Assembly (NCBI RefSeq): GCF_004118675.1
Contig: NZ_SDHZ01000002.1
Coordinates: 124,001 to 188,000, forward strand
Length of the DNA stretch: 64,000 nucleotides
Reading direction: 5' to 3'
From: Filimonas effusa
GTDB taxonomy: Bacteria; Bacteroidota; Bacteroidia; Chitinophagales; Chitinophagaceae
Part shown: piece after piece, positions 1 through 7,713 of the stretch
How positions within the stretch are numbered: the first letter of the stretch is position 1
Layout of the letters: each line of letters starts with the position of its first letter
Notes under the pieces: generated by a model
The model's database searches: none
Told to the model about the DNA's origin: nothing
The model's input: only the letters and a program-made list of their open reading frames with translations
Position numbers and translations under genes: made by a program

Positions 1-517
1 CGCCGAGAAAGACCTTGGCGGCGCTTTTGACATTATTCTCCTGAAAGATGTGATCGAGCATATTCATGACCAGCCCCGCCTTATCGGCTGGATGAAGCAG
101 TTCCTTAAGCCAGGCGGCACCATTTTCTTTGGCTTTCCGCCCTGGCAAATGCCATTTGGCGGACATCAGCAGATGTGCACTCATAAATGGCTGAGCAAGC
201 TGCCCTGGTATCATTTGTTGCCGCGTTTTATATATAAAGGCATATTGAAGCGTTTTAATCAACCTGTGAATGATCTGCTGGAGATAAGGGATACCCGTAT
301 TTCGATAGAAAGATTCGAGCGTATAGCGCGTGAGCAGGGCTACAATATTGTGAATAAGACCCATTTCCTTATTAACCCTATTTATGAATGGAAATTTGGC
401 TGGAAGGTAAGAAAGCAGTTCCCATTCATTACACATATACCCTACCTGAGAAATTATATCACCACCTGTGTTTACTACCTGATTGCCGATAAGAATGTTA
501 CGACATCTCGCAATTAG
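1..517 (+). CDS. class I SAM-dependent methyltransferase, C-terminal part (cut by window start)
   Basis: The frame is open from base 2, so the gene begins upstream of the window; about 171 residues remain. The visible start has the pattern of a class I methyltransferase motif (FDIILLKDVIEH, followed by a Leu/Pro/GG segment LKPGGTIFFGFPPW), as in the Methyltransf_11/23 families. The SAM-binding glycine loop must lie before the window. The C-terminal half, about residues 60-170, is rich in aromatic and basic residues and probably binds the substrate, which cannot be named. An FAD-linked oxidase follows 26 bp downstream on the same strand. The family is fairly sure; the substrate is unknown. Confidence 0.75.
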   Translation, partial: AEKDLGGAFDIILLKDVIEHIHDQPRLIGWMKQFLKPGGTIFFGFPPWQMPFGGHQQMCTHKWLSKLPWYHLLPRFIYKGILKRFNQPVNDLLEIRDTRISIERFERIAREQGYNIVNKTHFLINPIYEWKFGWKVRKQFPFITHIPYLRNYITTCVYYLIADKNVTTSRN

Positions 518-543
518 GGTTTATTTTTAATCAAAAAAAAGGA

Positions 544-1965
544 ATGGTATCCGTTGTGGAAAGAGGAAAAATAACAACCGAACATCTAACTGCTTTAAAG
601 GAAATTGTTGGCGACGAATTTGTATTCGTTGATGCCGACTCTGTAAAGTATTATGGGCATGATGAAACAGAACATCTGCTGTATTTGCCCGACGTAGTGG
701 TAAAGCCGCGTACTGCTGAAGAAATCAGCGCTATCATGAAATTATGCAATGAATATGGCATCCCTGTAACCCCGCGCGGCGGCGGTACCGGTTTGAGCGG
801 CGGCGCCTTACCACATCTTGGCGGTGTATTACTGGCCACAGAACGACTGAATTCCATTCTTGAAATAGACGAAAGAAACCTGCAGATAACAACCGAACCG
901 GGTGTTATTACGGAGGTGCTTCAGAATGCAGTAAAGGAAAAGGGCTTATTCTATCCTCCTGATCCCAGCAGCCGCGGCTCCTGTTTTATAGGCGGTAATA
1001 TTGCCGAAAACAGTGGTGGTCCGAAGGCTGTAAAGTATGGCGTGGTCAAAGATTATGTGCTGAACCTGGAAGTGGTGCTGCCTACCGGCGAGATCATTTG
1101 GACAGGCGCCAATGTATTAAAGAATTCTACGGGTTATAATCTTACCCAGCTGGTGGTGGGCAGTGAAGGCACGCTTGGTATTGTTACCAAGATCGTATTA
1201 CGACTTATACCCTTACCGAAATATGACCTGCTGATGCTGGCGCCGTTTGCATCGCTTGAAAAAGCCAGCGAAGCGGTCAGCGCGATCTTCCGTGCGGGCT
1301 TTGTGCCAAGCGCTATGGAGCTTGCAGAGATCGATGCGCTGAAGATTGTAAGCAAGATGGTTGACAGCCATGTGGTACCGGTAAACGATGATATTGCAGC
1401 CCACCTGATCATTGAAGTAGACGGTAACAATCTTGATGTACTGATGAGCGAAATGGAAGCCATCGCCACTTTATTGCAGGATTTTGAAGCCGGAGAGATC
1501 TTTTTCGCCGATGATGCCCAGCAAAAAGCGGAGCTATGGAAGCTACGCCGCCGTGTAGCCGAAGCGGTGAAGAGCAGTGGTTATACTATCGAGGAAGACA
1601 CTGTTGTTCCCCGTGCAGAATTGCCTGCCCTTATTAAAGGGGTGAAGGCGCTTGGCAAAAAGCATGACTTTCATGCCGTATGCTATGGTCATGCCGGAGA
1701 CGGTAATCTTCATGTACGTATCCATAAAGACGGTATACCCAACAGTCATGGTAACGACGAAATGCAATTCATACTTAGCGAACTGTTTAAACTGGTGTAC
1801 AGCCTTGGCGGTACCATCAGCGGTGAGCATGGCATAGGACTTATTCAAAAAGGTTATATGAATATCGTATTCCAGGAGGCAAATCTGAGACTGATGCGGG
1901 AGATCAAAAAAGCTTTTGATCCGAACAACATTCTCAATGCCGGGAAGATCTTTGATATAGCATAA
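544..1965 (+). CDS. FAD-binding oxidase, glycolate oxidase GlcD / D-lactate dehydrogenase type
   Basis: The 473-residue protein matches the GlcD/D-lactate dehydrogenase flavoprotein family in length and layout. An N-terminal FAD_binding_4 (PCMH-type) domain carries the FAD-pyrophosphate motif PRGGGTGLSGGA at about residues 77-88 and PPDPSSRGSC at about 138-147. The C-terminal FAD-oxidase_C domain ends with the diagnostic SGEHGIGLIQKG near residues 426-437. It should oxidise a 2-hydroxy acid such as D-lactate or glycolate to the 2-oxo acid. The substrate cannot be read from the sequence, and no GlcE/GlcF or iron-sulfur partner lies beside it, so it acts alone or with a distant acceptor. A barrel protein follows after 18 bp. 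Confidence 0.88.
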   Translation: MVSVVERGKITTEHLTALKEIVGDEFVFVDADSVKYYGHDETEHLLYLPDVVVKPRTAEEISAIMKLCNEYGIPVTPRGGGTGLSGGALPHLGGVLLATERLNSILEIDERNLQITTEPGVITEVLQNAVKEKGLFYPPDPSSRGSCFIGGNIAENSGGPKAVKYGVVKDYVLNLEVVLPTGEIIWTGANVLKNSTGYNLTQLVVGSEGTLGIVTKIVLRLIPLPKYDLLMLAPFASLEKASEAVSAIFRAGFVPSAMELAEIDALKIVSKMVDSHVVPVNDDIAAHLIIEVDGNNLDVLMSEMEAIATLLQDFEAGEIFFADDAQQKAELWKLRRRVAEAVKSSGYTIEEDTVVPRAELPALIKGVKALGKKHDFHAVCYGHAGDGNLHVRIHKDGIPNSHGNDEMQFILSELFKLVYSLGGTISGEHGIGLIQKGYMNIVFQEANLRLMREIKKAFDPNNILNAGKIFDIA

Positions 1966-1983
1966 CCCCTAAAAGAAGATAAA

Positions 1984-2598
1984 ATGAAAAAGACATTACT
2001 GGTTTTAGGTTTATTGCTGGGTATTACCCAATTGCAGGCACAACAAGGGCTGCCGCCTACGTATGAAAGCGGAAGCGGTTCCGGGGAAGGTTTTCAGACC
2101 AATAACATTTTTATAGGTGGAAGCCTGAGTCTTGGATTTGGTTCCAACTATTTCAATATTGGCGGCAACCCTGAAATCGGCTACAGCTTTTCGGAGTGGA
2201 TAGATGCGGGTCTGGCTTTCAACATCAACTATACCAGTAATAAGTGGAACTACACCGGGGGCGGCGATATTAAACAGAATACATTCAACTATGGCGGCGG
2301 TGTATTTACGCGGTTATATCCTATCCGCAACCTGTTTGTTCAGTTGCAACCTGAATACAACTGGAGTTCCACTACCTACAAAACGCCTGGTTATGCCGAT
2401 GAAAAGTATACGACCAGTGCGCCCAGCCTGCTGGCAGGTATTGGCTATGGCCAGCGGATAATAGGGCAAAGCTCTTACTACATTGCCTTGTTATTTGATG
2501 TAAACAAGGATAAGAACTCACCTTACAGGAACTATGACGGAAGTTTTATTCCTATTTTACGGGCGGGCTTTAACTTTTACCTGCATCAAAATCGTTAA
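1984..2598 (+). CDS. small outer-membrane beta-barrel protein
   Basis: The 204-residue protein has a clear signal peptide (MKKTLLVLGLLLGITQLQAQ, cleavage after about residue 20). It then shows short alternating hydrophobic/polar strands with many Gly, Tyr, Asn and Phe residues, and it ends in an aromatic-rich strand, typical of 8-stranded outer-membrane barrels of the OMP_b-brl class in Bacteroidota. No catalytic motif is visible and the function is unknown. The start is ATG, 18 bp after the FAD oxidase, so the two may be co-transcribed. Its last 29 bp overlap the 3' end of the convergent LOG-family gene. Confidence 0.7.
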   Translation: MKKTLLVLGLLLGITQLQAQQGLPPTYESGSGSGEGFQTNNIFIGGSLSLGFGSNYFNIGGNPEIGYSFSEWIDAGLAFNINYTSNKWNYTGGGDIKQNTFNYGGGVFTRLYPIRNLFVQLQPEYNWSSTTYKTPGYADEKYTTSAPSLLAGIGYGQRIIGQSSYYIALLFDVNKDKNSPYRNYDGSFIPILRAGFNFYLHQNR

Positions 2599-3121
2599 CG
2601 ATTTCAATCGGGGTATTGTACACTTTCAGGCGGTCGCGCCAGTCTTCGTATAAAAACCCCTGTAATTGCTGGTGATTGATGTGGCCGATAATATGATTAT
2701 AATATCCTGCTGTATTCAGCAGGATTATTTTTTTCTGGTAAACCGTTCCTGAGTTCCAGGTAAGCATTTCGAACATTTCATCGAGCACGCCATAACCTCC
2801 TGGTAATACAATAGCGGCATCGGCGAGGTCGTACATCATTTGTTTCCTGGCGGGTAAGTCTTCCACCACATGCAACTCGCTGATGCCTTCGTGCTGGTTT
2901 TCCATTGCCACCAATGCTTCGGGCATTACGCCTACCACCTTGCCTCCGGCATGCATGGCGGCGTTGGCTAAGGCACTCATCAATCCTTTGTTTCCCCCGC
3001 CGTAGATAAGCGTAATTTTCCGTTGTCCCAACAGGCTGCCCAGTTCGGCAGCGTGTTGTTCATATAAGGGAGATGCGCCCTTGCGGGAGCCGCAAAATAC
3101 TGCCACTGCTTTGTATGCCAT
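2570..3121 (-). CDS. LOG family (TIGR00730) Rossmann-fold nucleotide phosphoribohydrolase
   Basis: This is a lysine-decarboxylase-like (LOG) protein of 183 residues from the ATG at 3121. The frame also opens at a GTG at 3157, but the family normally begins directly with the strand AVAVFCGS, so the ATG is preferred. Diagnostic motifs are GGGNKGLM (about 41-48), the Arg-Lys pair ARK at about 91-93, and PGGYGVLDE at about 107-115, which carries the catalytic Glu; Val replaces the usual Thr of PGGxGTxxE. Members cleave cytokinin or purine nucleoside 5'-monophosphates to base plus ribose 5-phosphate. The gene lies downstream of a coiled-coil gene and overlaps the barrel gene tail to tail. Confidence 0.87.
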   Translation of the reverse strand: MAYKAVAVFCGSRKGASPLYEQHAAELGSLLGQRKITLIYGGGNKGLMSALANAAMHAGGKVVGVMPEALVAMENQHEGISELHVVEDLPARKQMMYDLADAAIVLPGGYGVLDEMFEMLTWNSGTVYQKKIILLNTAGYYNHIIGHINHQQLQGFLYEDWRDRLKVYNTPIEIVNDFDAGKS

Positions 3122-3153
3122 ACATGGGAATTGAGGCGCAATAATACAACAGG

Positions 3154-3546
3154 TCACACAAATTCAGGGAATATTCCGCGCATATACTTCTCGATCACCG
3201 AGAGCTTCCAGCGCAGCAGTTCCAATTCCTGCTCCTGCAAACTGCCTTTGGGGCGGGCACCGGGGATAGACTGCTGCTCCGCCGTTGTTTTTACGTGCAG
3301 CAAAACGCCTTTGATCTTGCGTTCGAGCTGAATGGTTTTGCTGTTTGCCTGTTGCACCTGCAGGTTATATGATTCTATGCGTTCTGTTAGTTTTTTGTTG
3401 CGCTCTTCAAAAGCCTGGGCTTTCATTTGCAGGTCGTGGAGCTTTGCTGCATTTGCGTTTTCGGTAAATTCAACAGGTGGCTGCGGATCCTGTACCGGGA
3501 TGCGCCTGCGCCGTTTGAGTGTAAAAGGGCCGTGGTTATCATTCAT
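3154..3546 (-). CDS. hypothetical coiled-coil protein
   Basis: The protein has 130 residues from the ATG at 3546. An upstream TTG extension to 3669 would add a hydrophobic stretch with no start-like context, so the ATG is preferred. The N-terminus is basic (LKRRRRIPV). Residues about 30-85 have heptad-like spacing of Leu, Ile and Val among many Glu, Gln and Lys residues, consistent with a coiled coil. No enzyme motif is seen and I do not recognise the family. The stop codon lies a few bases before the LOG-family start, so the two genes look co-transcribed. Confidence 0.6.
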   Translation of the reverse strand: MNDNHGPFTLKRRRRIPVQDPQPPVEFTENANAAKLHDLQMKAQAFEERNKKLTERIESYNLQVQQANSKTIQLERKIKGVLLHVKTTAEQQSIPGARPKGSLQEQELELLRWKLSVIEKYMRGIFPEFV

Positions 3547-3695
3547 AACTTGCTGATAGCTATTAATGGAAACCAATATATAACAAATTATCTTCAAAAT
3601 ACAAGCGTTCAACCGTATTTTCGGTGTAAACAAAGATAAAGCAAGAGGCCCCCAAACACAATCCTGCACAAAAACGCATAAACAGGAATGATAAA

Positions 3696-3726
3696 TTGCA
3701 AAAAACCTCAGTTTTATTGATATTTG
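3696..3726 (+). promoter_or_regulatory. candidate Bacteroidota sigma-A promoter for the solute symporter gene
   Basis: A -33 TTG at 3696-3698 is followed after exactly 20 bp by GATATTTG at 3719-3726, which is seven of eight matches to the Bacteroidota -7 consensus TAnnTTTG. The start codon at 3754 lies 27 bp further on. The spacing is right for this promoter class; the first base of the -7 box is off consensus. Confidence 0.5.
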
Positions 3727-3753
3727 TTATTCACCATCATCAGGAATATTTAT

Positions 3754-5322
3754 ATGTCACCACTATTGCTGTTCTCTTTTGTCATTGCGTATTTCGTGAT
3801 CCTGCTTGTTGTTGCCTGGTATACGGGGCGTAACTCGAACAATGAATCGTTTTTTATAGGCAACCGCAACAGTAACTGGATGCTTGTTGCGTTTGGGATG
3901 ATAGGAACTTCGCTGAGCGGTGTCACGTTTGTGAGCGTGCCGGGGGGCGTTGGTGATGTTGCGGGGGGCAGTTTCAAGGGTTTTGCGTATATGCAGGTGA
4001 CCATAGGTTATCTTATCGGCTACTGCGTTATTGCTTTTGTGTTACTGCCGCTGTATTACCGGATGCAGCTCACTTCCATTTACAATTATCTGCAGCATCG
4101 TTTTGGAAATATTGCCTATAAAACGGGGGCTTTATTCTTTATCATCAGCCGTACCGTAGGCGCTACCGCCAGGCTTTATCTTGTTATCAATATCCTGCAG
4201 TTCTTCATTCTTGATAAAATGGGGGTGCCGTTTGTGGTAACAGCCGCCGTTATCCTGCTTATGATACTGCTGTACACTTTTGAGGGCGGCGTGAAAACCA
4301 TCGTTTATACCGATACATTGCAAACCTCTCTGATGATCATAGGACTGATCGTATGTGTTGTATATATACTGCAGCAACTGCATTTGAGCGGTGGCGAAGC
4401 GCTAAGCCAGATGCAGCAGAAGGGCTACCTGAATGTGTTCAATACCGATGTAAACAGCAAAGGCTTTTTTTTGAAGCAGATCATAGGGGGCGCCTTTATC
4501 ACCATATCGATGACGGGGCTGGACCAGGAAATGATGCAGAAGAACATTAGTGTGAAAAGGCTTGGCGATTCGCAGAAGAACGTTGTTACCATGGCGGTAG
4601 TTATGACGGGGGTATTATTCCTGTTCCTGATGCTGGGCGGCTTATTATACCTGTATGCGGGCAGCATAGGCGGCACTTATACCGATGCAGTGGTGAACGG
4701 GGCTCCTGTAAAGCAATTTATTGTGGCCCATACCAGCGATATAGGGCATTCCACCAATGTCATAGGAGACAAGATCTTCCCTACGCTGGCGCTGAATTAT
4801 TTTCCACCGGCGATCAGCGTCATATTCATCATTGCACTGATCTCGGCATTATTTCCCAGCGCCGATGGTGCGCTGACCGCGCTCACCTCTTCTTTCTGCA
4901 TCGATATGCTTGGACTGCAGCAGCGGGAAGAACTTGGTGAAAAAGGAAAGAAAAGAGTACGTTTGACGGTACACCTGAGTTTCGCGATCATCTTCCTGTT
5001 ATGTGTGATGGTATATTATTTCCTGAACAATAACAGTATCATCGATATCATTCTTGACCTGGCGGGATATACTTACGGTCCGTTGCTGGGGTTATTTGCT
5101 TTTGGTATTTTCACGAGGAGGGGGCTTCCCAATTCGCTTTGGGTGACGGCTGTTTGCCTGATCGCTCCTGTTTTATCGTATTTTCTATCGCACAATGCCA
5201 AAGCCCTGTTCAATGGTTACCAGATTGGCATTGAATTGTTGTTAATCAATGGTTTATTTACTTACCTGGGCTTATTACTCATTTCCAAACCGGCAAATGC
5301 CACAACAGCAGCAGCAGTATGA
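3754..5322 (+). CDS. sodium:solute symporter (SSS / SLC5 family)
   Basis: From the ATG at 3754 the protein has 522 residues with about 13 strongly hydrophobic segments, the layout of SSS transporters (LeuT fold). The N-terminal region reads YTGRNSNNESFFIGNR followed by a Gly/Ser-rich stretch (GMIGTSLSGVTFVSVPG), which matches the substrate- and sodium-binding TM1 region of this family. The frame also opens at a TTG at 3724, but the ATG sits a suitable distance after AGGAAT. The substrate (sugar, sialic acid, proline or other) cannot be told. The stop overlaps the next start as ATGA, so translation of the O-methyltransferase is probably coupled. Confidence 0.88.
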   Translation: MSPLLLFSFVIAYFVILLVVAWYTGRNSNNESFFIGNRNSNWMLVAFGMIGTSLSGVTFVSVPGGVGDVAGGSFKGFAYMQVTIGYLIGYCVIAFVLLPLYYRMQLTSIYNYLQHRFGNIAYKTGALFFIISRTVGATARLYLVINILQFFILDKMGVPFVVTAAVILLMILLYTFEGGVKTIVYTDTLQTSLMIIGLIVCVVYILQQLHLSGGEALSQMQQKGYLNVFNTDVNSKGFFLKQIIGGAFITISMTGLDQEMMQKNISVKRLGDSQKNVVTMAVVMTGVLFLFLMLGGLLYLYAGSIGGTYTDAVVNGAPVKQFIVAHTSDIGHSTNVIGDKIFPTLALNYFPPAISVIFIIALISALFPSADGALTALTSSFCIDMLGLQQREELGEKGKKRVRLTVHLSFAIIFLLCVMVYYFLNNNSIIDIILDLAGYTYGPLLGLFAFGIFTRRGLPNSLWVTAVCLIAPVLSYFLSHNAKALFNGYQIGIELLLINGLFTYLGLLLISKPANATTAAAV

Positions 5323-5963
5323 ACCCGGTTTTAGTACATCCTGATGCAGAAAATTATGCTGGCAGTCACACCAGCCCTGAGGATGCCGTGTTACAAAAAA
5401 TTAATGCGGCTACTTATGCCGGTCATGCCCAACCGCATATGCTTAGCGGGCATGTGCAGGGCAGGCTGCTGGAGATGCTTAGTAAGATGCTGAGGCCCAG
5501 GCAGATATTGGAAATCGGCAGTTTTACGGGTTACAGCGCCGTTTGCCTCGCAAAAGGGTTACAGGAAGGCGGGCAATTACATACCATCGAGCTGCGGGAG
5601 GCGGATGCCACTACTTCAAGGGAAAATTTTCGGCTTGCCAACATGCAGAATCTGATAACTTTGCACACCGGCAACGCTTTGGATATTATTCCGGCACTGC
5701 CCTATACATGGGATCTTGTTTTTATAGATGCAGATAAAGTTAACTATATCGCATACTACGAAATGGTATTACCACGTTTAGAGCAGGGAGGCATTATAAT
5801 TGCCGATAACGTATTATTTCATGGCCAGGTGCTTCAGGAGCCTCTTAAGGGCAAAAATGCGAAGGCCATTGATGCTTTCAATAAGCATGTGCGTGAGGAT
5901 ATACGTACTGAGCAGGTGTTTTTAACGGTACGTGACGGACTAATGCTTGTGAGAAAGAAATAA
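5319..5963 (+). CDS. O-methyltransferase, caffeoyl-CoA/catechol type
   Basis: The 214-residue protein is a class I SAM O-methyltransferase of family 3 (Methyltransf_3). SAM motif I is LEIGSFTGYSAVCLA at about residues 64-78. The metal-binding acidic motif is VFIDADKVNY near 134-143, and a second metal ligand region IIADNVLFHG follows. It should transfer a methyl group from SAM to a catechol-type hydroxyl using a divalent metal; the true substrate is unknown. The start ATG overlaps the symporter stop by 4 bp, and the glucosaminidase gene starts 11 bp after the stop, so the three form a likely operon. Confidence 0.88.
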   Translation: MNPVLVHPDAENYAGSHTSPEDAVLQKINAATYAGHAQPHMLSGHVQGRLLEMLSKMLRPRQILEIGSFTGYSAVCLAKGLQEGGQLHTIELREADATTSRENFRLANMQNLITLHTGNALDIIPALPYTWDLVFIDADKVNYIAYYEMVLPRLEQGGIIIADNVLFHGQVLQEPLKGKNAKAIDAFNKHVREDIRTEQVFLTVRDGLMLVRKK

Positions 5964-5974
5964 AAACTTACCGG

Positions 5975-7072
5975 ATGAAGAAATTGATCTGTATGTTTAG
6001 CGCCATATGCCTGGCGCTAATGGTAAAAGCACAGGCTGACGCTGTGGCTACTTATATTGCGGCTTACAAAGACCTGGCGGTGAAAGAAATGATCCGTTCC
6101 GGGGTTCCCGCTTCCATTACGCTTGCCCAGGGTATACTGGAAACCCAGGCTGGGCAAAGTGTGCTGGTAAAATCTTCCAATAATCATTTCGGTATCAAGT
6201 GTAAAACAGAATGGAAAGGTGGTAAAGTGTACCACGACGATGATGAGAAAGGCGAATGTTTCCGCAGTTATATCAGTGCAGAGGAGTCGTACAGGGATCA
6301 TTCCGATTTCCTGAGAAACAGGGCGCCTTATGCGTTTCTTTTCCAACTGGATCCAACCAATTACGAGGGCTGGGCCAAGGGGTTGCGTAAGGCTGGTTAT
6401 GCCACCAATCCTGCCTATGCACAGATGCTGGTAAAAATAATTGTAGACAACAACCTTCAGCAATATACCCTGCTGGCTTTGAACGGCATTCCGGCCGAAG
6501 CGAAACAGGACGATATTTTCGCTACCCGTACAACTACTCCTGCCGGTGCGCCGGTAATGACCCCTGCCGGGATAAACAGTGTACAGGCAGCCGCAGAACA
6601 GGAAGAAGAAGCGGCGGCCAACGGCCAGCCTGAAGATTCTGAAACAACAGCACCAGTTGCCGTTGCTGCCCCGGTAAAACCTGCTGTGGCTGCGGCAAGC
6701 TATCCTTCCGGATTATTCAAGATCAATGAAACCAGTGTTATCTATGCCAGTTCCGGCACTTCCCTTTTCGCGCTGGCCAATAATCATAATGTTACCTACA
6801 AAAAGCTGCTGGAGTTTAATGAGATGGAGGAAAAGGACATCCTGGAAAGCAGCCAGCTGGTGTACCTGGAGAAAAAGCCTAAAAAAGGCAGCAAAGACTT
6901 TCATGTAGTGACCACAGGTGAAACCATCGAGACAATTGCCCAACTGGAAGGCGTTCGTCTTGAAAGCCTGATGCTTTACAATCACCTTGTAAAGGGCCAG
7001 CAGCCTAAGACAGGAGAAAAGGTTTATTTACGAACCGTTGCCCCCACAGTTCTTGCAAAAAATAAAAAGTAG
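5975..7072 (+). CDS. secreted glucosaminidase with two LysM domains
   Basis: The 365-residue protein starts with a signal peptide (cleavage near residue 20). Residues about 22-165 form a glucosaminidase (FlgJ/Auto type, GH73-like) domain: the catalytic Glu lies in ILETQAGQS (E56), followed by SNNHFGIKCK and the Tyr-rich AGYATNPAYAQ. A low-complexity Ala/Pro/Glu linker of about 80 residues leads to two LysM-like repeats (about 250-300 and 308-352), which bind peptidoglycan. It should hydrolyse the glycan between GlcNAc and MurNAc during wall remodelling or cell separation in the periplasm or at the surface. The hpt gene follows after 68 bp. Confidence 0.88.
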   Translation: MKKLICMFSAICLALMVKAQADAVATYIAAYKDLAVKEMIRSGVPASITLAQGILETQAGQSVLVKSSNNHFGIKCKTEWKGGKVYHDDDEKGECFRSYISAEESYRDHSDFLRNRAPYAFLFQLDPTNYEGWAKGLRKAGYATNPAYAQMLVKIIVDNNLQQYTLLALNGIPAEAKQDDIFATRTTTPAGAPVMTPAGINSVQAAAEQEEEAAANGQPEDSETTAPVAVAAPVKPAVAAASYPSGLFKINETSVIYASSGTSLFALANNHNVTYKKLLEFNEMEEKDILESSQLVYLEKKPKKGSKDFHVVTTGETIETIAQLEGVRLESLMLYNHLVKGQQPKTGEKVYLRTVAPTVLAKNKK

Positions 7073-7094
7073 ACATTAAAACAGTTTAGGACCG

Positions 7095-7102
7095 TATTTT
7101 TG
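7095..7102 (+). promoter_or_regulatory. candidate -7 promoter element upstream of hpt
   Basis: TATTTTTG matches the Bacteroidota -7 consensus TAnnTTTG at all fixed positions and lies 38 bp before the hpt start. No TTG sits at the expected -33 spacing, so support is partial. Confidence 0.35.
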
Positions 7103-7140
7103 ACGCCCGGAATATTGGATATTACCTATAAACTATTTCT

Positions 7141-7680
7141 ATGTCATTGATACAGGTCCGCGATAAAAAGTTCACTTCTTACCTTACTGCACAGGATATT
7201 CAACAACATATTGCGACACTGGCAGACCAGCTGAATACTGATTATGCCGGCAAGCGTCCGCTTTTTATCGCTGTTTTGAACGGATCGTTCATGTTTGCCT
7301 CTGACCTGTTCAAGTACCTTACCATAGACGCTGAGATCTGCTTTATCAAGCTGGCATCTTATAAGGGAACCAAGTCTACCGGTCATGTTATCACTGCCAT
7401 AGGCCTGGATACCGACATTACCGGCAGGGATATCATTATCCTGGAGGATATTATTGACACCGGCAAAACCCTGAACCAGTTTCTTCCGCAGATCACCAAC
7501 CAGCAGCCTGCTTCGCTTAAGATAGCAGTATTGCTGCATAAGCCTGAAGCGACCGTGTTCCCGGTACAGATCGACTACTGCTGTTTTTCTATCCCCGACA
7601 AGTTTGTGGTTGGCTATGGACTTGACTATGATGGCTTAGGCAGAAATCTGCCGGAGATCTACCAACTATCCCAGGATTAA
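7141..7680 (+). CDS. hpt: hypoxanthine phosphoribosyltransferase
   Basis: The 179-residue protein has the usual length for bacterial HPRT. It carries the 5-phosphoribosyl-pyrophosphate (PRPP) binding motif IIILEDIIDTGKTL at about residues 98-111, the early VLNGSFMFASDL segment and the C-terminal base-binding region PDKFVVGYGLDYDG. It salvages hypoxanthine (and guanine) with PRPP to IMP or GMP in the cytoplasm. It probably has its own promoter in the 68 bp gap; the vWA gene starts 33 bp downstream on the same strand. Confidence 0.93.
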   Translation: MSLIQVRDKKFTSYLTAQDIQQHIATLADQLNTDYAGKRPLFIAVLNGSFMFASDLFKYLTIDAEICFIKLASYKGTKSTGHVITAIGLDTDITGRDIIILEDIIDTGKTLNQFLPQITNQQPASLKIAVLLHKPEATVFPVQIDYCCFSIPDKFVVGYGLDYDGLGRNLPEIYQLSQD

Positions 7681-7713
7681 GCTAATTTTAGTTTTTACCC
7701 AGACTCCCTCAGC